This document shows positions 62,828-64,000 of a stretch of 64,000 nt of DNA, piece by piece. The DNA is from Streptosporangium lutulentum (GTDB taxonomy: Bacteria; Actinomycetota; Actinomycetes; Streptosporangiales; Streptosporangiaceae). The position numbers were made by a program, and so were the translations under genes. The stretch spans positions 5,270,001 through 5,334,000 of the forward strand of contig NZ_JAUSQU010000001.1 of the NCBI RefSeq assembly GCF_030811455.1, in the 5' to 3' direction. The first letter of the stretch is position 1. Every line of letters begins with the position of its first letter. Under the pieces are notes generated by a model. It saw only the letters and a list, made by a program, of their open reading frames with translations, was not told where the DNA came from and did not search any database.

Positions 62828-64000
<1,173 letters not shown>

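Overview
The window is high-GC DNA from a filamentous actinomycete. Dense GC-rich coding, GTG starts, a SARP regulator, WXG100-type secretion substrates, leaderless-looking promoters and a large NRPS/PKS cluster all point that way; Streptosporangiales (Streptosporangium/Nonomuraea-like) is my guess, not a proof. I see no rRNA, tRNA, CRISPR array or insertion sequence.

Layout. (1) 1-2451: core-type genes: a CGNR zinc-finger protein, then uppS and recO as a coupled pair on the minus strand. (2) 2452-32147: a biosynthetic gene cluster. A minus-strand SARP/NB-ARC regulator is divergent from a ten-gene plus-strand operon (4511-32079). Nearly all its junctions are 4-nt stop/start overlaps, so almost no non-coding space is left. 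Order: A-PCP-KS; type II thioesterase; two tandem LanB-type glutamylation-domain proteins; A-PCP-C-PCP; KS-AT-KR-DH-ACP; MbtH; C-A(Asn)-PCP; C-A(Ser)-PCP-TE fused to an MFS exporter; SyrP/TauD-type hydroxylase. A strong hairpin closes the operon. (3) 32236-44772: a minus-strand group that looks like a type VII (ESX) secretion substrate locus: SseB-like protein, small protein, YbaB/EbfC-like protein, WXG100-like protein, a 3239-residue repetitive protein and a small Cys-rich protein. (4) 45025-47309: a CDP-alcohol phosphatidyltransferase and a membrane partner. (5) 47484-50197: Lrp-type regulator, DDAH and ornithine aminotransferase (methylarginine/ornithine use). (6) 50250-56520: PhoD-type phosphoesterase, MarR regulator, then a cytoplasmic AmiC-like sensor, APC permease and acetamidase/formamidase (amide use). 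(7) 56712-62772: VapBC-like toxin-antitoxin, two oxidoreductases, YrdB-like membrane protein divergent from a TetR repressor with two matching operators, and a solitary DUF262/DUF1524 (GmrSD-like) protein. (8) 62828-64000: alditol oxidase, cut by the window end.

The most unusual object is the NRPS/PKS operon. It embeds two aminoacyl-tRNA-dependent (LanB N-domain/PEARL-like) enzymes with no elimination domain and no room for a ribosomal precursor peptide. It also has a PCP with no cognate adenylation domain, a KS from which the AT has been cut, a KR placed before its DH, and a terminal thioesterase with a Cys nucleophile welded to an exporter. My inference is that aminoacyl-tRNA feeds, tags or modifies an assembly-line-bound peptide whose last two residues are (hydroxy)Asn and Ser.
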